Below are positions 60,565 to 64,000 of a stretch of 64,000 bases of DNA, in pieces. Under the pieces are notes generated by a model that had not been told where the DNA came from, made no database searches, and saw only the letters and a program-made list of their open reading frames with translations. The position numbers and the translations under genes were made by a program. Source of the stretch: Epiperipatus broadwayi (lineage: Eukaryota > Onychophora > Udeonychophora > Euonychophora > Peripatidae); contig JAQFVV010012490.1 of assembly GCA_028023455.1 (NCBI GenBank), positions 810,001 through 874,000 on the forward strand, written 5' to 3'. Every line of letters begins with the position of its first letter. Within the stretch, counting starts at the first letter, position 1.

Positions 60565-63500
60565 CAACTATAATGCAGTTGTTTATTAAATATATTTCTA
60601 ATTTATATATATATATATTGTAACCATATATTTTAGTATAAAATATATTAATTGATGTAACTAATATAAAAATTTCTCTTTCTTCTTTTGGTGATTTGAT
60701 TGGCTTGAGCTGCACTTTGAACAGATATACTCTCTTATAGTATTTTAATAAATTTAAGTTTGCTTCTTCCCATATGCTAACTCATATCAAAATGTTTAAC
60801 TTTTTAAAATTTTGACAACAAATAAAAATTTGGTAAAATATTATTAAAAATAATATTTTGTTTTATTTGTTTAAAATGATCTTAAATTATTATTTCCATT
60901 GAATTAAAAAACCATTTGTTCAATTAAAATTAATTATTAAAAATAAATACAGTAATTACATATGCGTCTCAATGTAATAAAAGAAAAGAGCGCGAATTTA
61001 AGGGAGATCGTCTGTTAGTTTGCTTTTGGAGGGAGAAAGAAAAGAAAATGGTAAAGGCAAATAGTGTAAATTTGCTGAGCTTATTTTAAAATAGTTTATA
61101 AGTAAACGGATTATCACAAAACTTGCTATAAACGTAAATATAACATAGTGGGAATCAATTATAAGATGAATTGCTAAATTTAAAAGTCTGTTCAAGTCGG
61201 CTGGCCAAGTGGATCGAATCACCGGTAATAATTTCCAATATTACATTTTAAAATGTCGGAGCTTCCCAGTTTAAGTTTGAAAGAATTAAATACAAGATTT
61301 TGGTATGTTTTGAAATATTTATTATTCTACAATTTGGAAAAAATTAAATAAGTATTTTAATTACAGAAGTTTTATGAATATGAAAATTTGTTTTTTTAAA
61401 AAAAGAAGAATTTTAAGTTAAAGTAAAACGTTAAAGTTATTAAAATATTTTAATATTTCCGTTTTTTAATTCTAATAAAATATAATATTGATTGATATTT
61501 AACTTTACAATGCCAGTAATATTTGCTAGTTAATTTGTTTAACATTTGGATAATAAACAGTTTTCAAATAATTAATCAAAGCTATTTTATAATTTTATCG
61601 TCGGTTTGAAATGAATAAATTAATTGCTGTAATTAATATTCCTGGATTAACGCGTGGATAAATAAATACTTGCATGGATGTGATAAACTTGGAACACTTT
61701 TAATAGAGAAATGTAGAGATTAATAACTTTATGAAAAACATTTTCATTTAAATTCTGCGTATCATGTTTTAAAATTGTTTCATGTTTGGAGAGCCACGCA
61801 AAATCGTTAATCTAATATTGCTTATAATAACTAATCAAATGGATAGAATTGCATGTATGGAATTTAACTACAGTTATAGCTATTACCTCGTATACTTATT
61901 ATTCTACACATCGTACATGGATTCCACGGATCACATTAGGAGTTATAAAATGCTATACAATCCAATTTGTGATACACACATCTGCTAAAATTCATGTATT
62001 GAACTATAAAATGCTTTACATTTAGTTTTATCACACACACACCGTTAAATTTTATATATTTAATGAATAATACATTAATTTAATTTTATCGTTATATGAA
62101 CTCGCATATGAAGTTCAAAAGTTATATTTATTAAATTTAAATTAATAGGGGTTGAATAAAATATTTATTCAAGAGAATAGCGCTCGCGGAAAAGCTTAAA
62201 AGTACTAAATGAATTCATGAGATATATCAATCTTTGTGAGATGTTTTGTGAGTCTTTCCAGATTTATATTCCTATGCCAATATTACTTATATTATATTAC
62301 ACAGGTTTATTTTAAGCAAGATAAGTAGTACATTAGTTGTCCTGATTAGCGTAACATTTTATTATGCAAGAACCCACATTTGCTAAAGTGTTAGTGTATT
62401 CTGAATAGTCAGAAGAACTGAGGAGGATGATTTTGCACTTTAATGTGAAGTAAATAATAATGTTGTTTTAGAATGTTAAAGGGCTTTAATCTGTGCTGGT
62501 GGTTAATCCGCAGATTATTTTAATTGCCATTTTTGTATTTTACACATTCCTGCGCTGGTGGTTAATCCGCGGAATTGTGTGATTATACGTATTACTTTAT
62601 GAGGGTGTTTAAATACACAAAACGTTTAGTATTATTTAATTCCTACGTGTAGATGAATACATCCACAGGAATATGTTTGCTTCACAGATATAAGTTGGGC
62701 AAAGTATTTTAGTTAATCTGCTAAATCATCTTCTTCATTTGTAAGCATAATTTATCGGTTAGATTATTAAATGGTAACAGGACATTCTATTCAAGTACTT
62801 CATAATAATTAACTGTTGGTTGATTATTATTTACCGGAACGTAAGTTTAAATTGTCACTTTAATTAATGATTACATTATAGCTAAATCATACAGACATCA
62901 TATTATTTATTATATTATTATAGGTGTACAGTAGGGATTTATTGAATCTGGAAATGACGTTAAATATTTCATGAGTTTGATGCTGAATTTCGTATAATCT
63001 CATCAATATTCATTATATTAGATTGAAATAAGGTATGATTAGATTTTAAAACTGTACCTATGAGATGTTATTGAAGAAAGTCAATGGAATTATCATTTAT
63101 TTATTTTATTTGTTTATTTATGTTTTATTTAGAATATTGAAATTAATTACTTATTGTTCATAAATTTGTAAATAAACGTTGATTTATAATTAAACTTACT
63201 GTGCCGTTGCTATGTGTCATTCATAACATCAGAAATCATAAACTTTGGATAGAGCATACATTGAAGAGCATACATTGAATTACATATTATCGTCAACATG
63301 ATATAAGAGTTTATAAATATTTTTTGAGAAAACATTTGGATGCTTTTCGTCTTTGGTAGTTTATGATGAGTAAGGTACAATAAAATCCCATTTACCTTTT
63401 CCATCATTGTGGCTTTGCGTAGTTGATTCTGGTATAAAATTATAAATGAATTATTAAACTTGTAAACAGATTTACCAAATAATGACATGATTAAATATAT

Positions 63501-64000
63501 TTACTTAACGTTTTAAATTGTCATTTGTCAGTATAATAAGAGTCTCAGTAATATAGTAAACTATAAAAAAAAAGAACCCAAGTATTTATGTTTATTTATT
63601 GCAAAGCTTTACCTGGACTAGCATTTGTATTAAAAATCATATAGATGGTTTAAAATTTCATAATCTTATGTAGTTCCACAAATTACGCCATCTTGTACAT
63701 GGTCGGCCATCGGGTCTCATACAATAAAAATCGCAAATTAAGGTTTAAAAGTAATAACATTGCACTTATAATTTGTTTAATGTGTTTTATAATAATACTA
63801 TGATAGTTCTTCGCGGTACACCCTGGCTGCGATCAAATTAAATTGTAAAAAGTTTATGTTAGATCATTAGTTTGGTCTGTAGTTGTGGTCTTTGGTGCAT
63901 AAAATAGATAGCATGATATGCTTTTGGATACAGCTCTTAATAGCTGACAATGTACAGCAGGAATTGATTAGTGATCGAAGTTACAATTCCTAGTGCACTT
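60565..64000. other. Right-hand stretch, no exon recognised
   Basis: From about 60960 the sequence is less repetitive and a little richer in G/C. The expected next SPT exon (RYFRRRL-like) was not found. A short duplication lies at 62491-62571. A minus-strand 92-codon open frame at 63210-63488 resembles no family I know. A tRNA-like phrase near 61196-61226 is too degraded to call. Confidence 0.45.
62491..62571. repeat. Two copies of a 'gctggtggttaatccgc' motif
   Basis: 'ctgtgctggtggttaatccg' at 62491 and 'ctgcgctggtggttaatccg' at 62550 are direct repeats 59 bp apart with one mismatch in the first 20 bases. They are G/C-rich against the A/T-rich background. Function unknown. Confidence 0.6.

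Noticed and set aside
61196-61226. tRNA-Ser-like phrase 'ggctggccaagtgg' followed by 'atcgaatcacc'
   Set aside because: The region between the two boxes is missing and no acceptor stem forms; probably chance or a tiny remnant.
63210-63488. 92-codon minus-strand frame near the right edge
   Set aside because: No recognisable domain, no neighbouring exons, and composition is compatible with chance.

Overview
This is eukaryotic, intron-rich DNA, very A/T-rich by eye, almost certainly from an animal. The only host gene I can prove is a serine palmitoyltransferase subunit 2 gene (SPTLC2/LCB2 family) on the + strand. Four consecutive internal coding exons are present: 6757-6975, 7087-7193, 47049-47268 and 57804-57930. 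All junctions are AG/GT with matching phases, and together they encode about 224 residues of the PLP-binding core. They are separated by introns of 111 bp, about 39.9 kb and about 10.5 kb. The 5' exons lie outside the window or in sequence I could not recognise. The 3' exons are not found in the last 6 kb. Composition, long introns and the mix of RTE, CR1-like, Penelope-like, hAT and foldback elements fit an invertebrate (for example an arachnid or another A/T-rich lineage). I cannot name the species.

Layout. 1-1410: minus-strand 5' half of an RTE-type LINE, running off the left edge. 1411-6756: non-coding, with a degenerate ~185-bp tandem array. 6757-7193: two SPT exons. 7278-7801: decayed LTR-retrotransposon integrase. 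12370-16510: decayed CR1-like LINE whose ORF1 carries a PHD finger and an SGNH esterase. 16985-22650: nest of foldback elements, a large non-coding repeat and a transposon with tandem inner units. 26821-27919: compound inverted/tandem repeat. 31667-34240: three foldback elements. 37294-39974: a Penelope-like element with inverted flanking arms, one arm split by another transposon. 41600-44010: second copy of the large repeat, with a long TTA microsatellite. 46430-49065: SINE-like pieces around SPT exon 3. 53769-55482: a TIR transposon abutting an LTR-like unit. 56656-58799: two hAT-type elements flanking SPT exon 4. 60433-60564: near-perfect foldback.

How it fits together. The window is one housekeeping gene of sphingolipid synthesis whose introns have been swollen by successive, often nested, mobile-element insertions. 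Nearly all the elements show disabling lesions. I see no operon, CRISPR array, intact mobile element, rRNA gene or convincing functional tRNA gene, and no clear sign of a wholly new biological system. The most informative signals are the domain architecture of the CR1-like element, the Penelope-like element with its nested insertion, and several transposon families defined here by repeated copies with target duplications.
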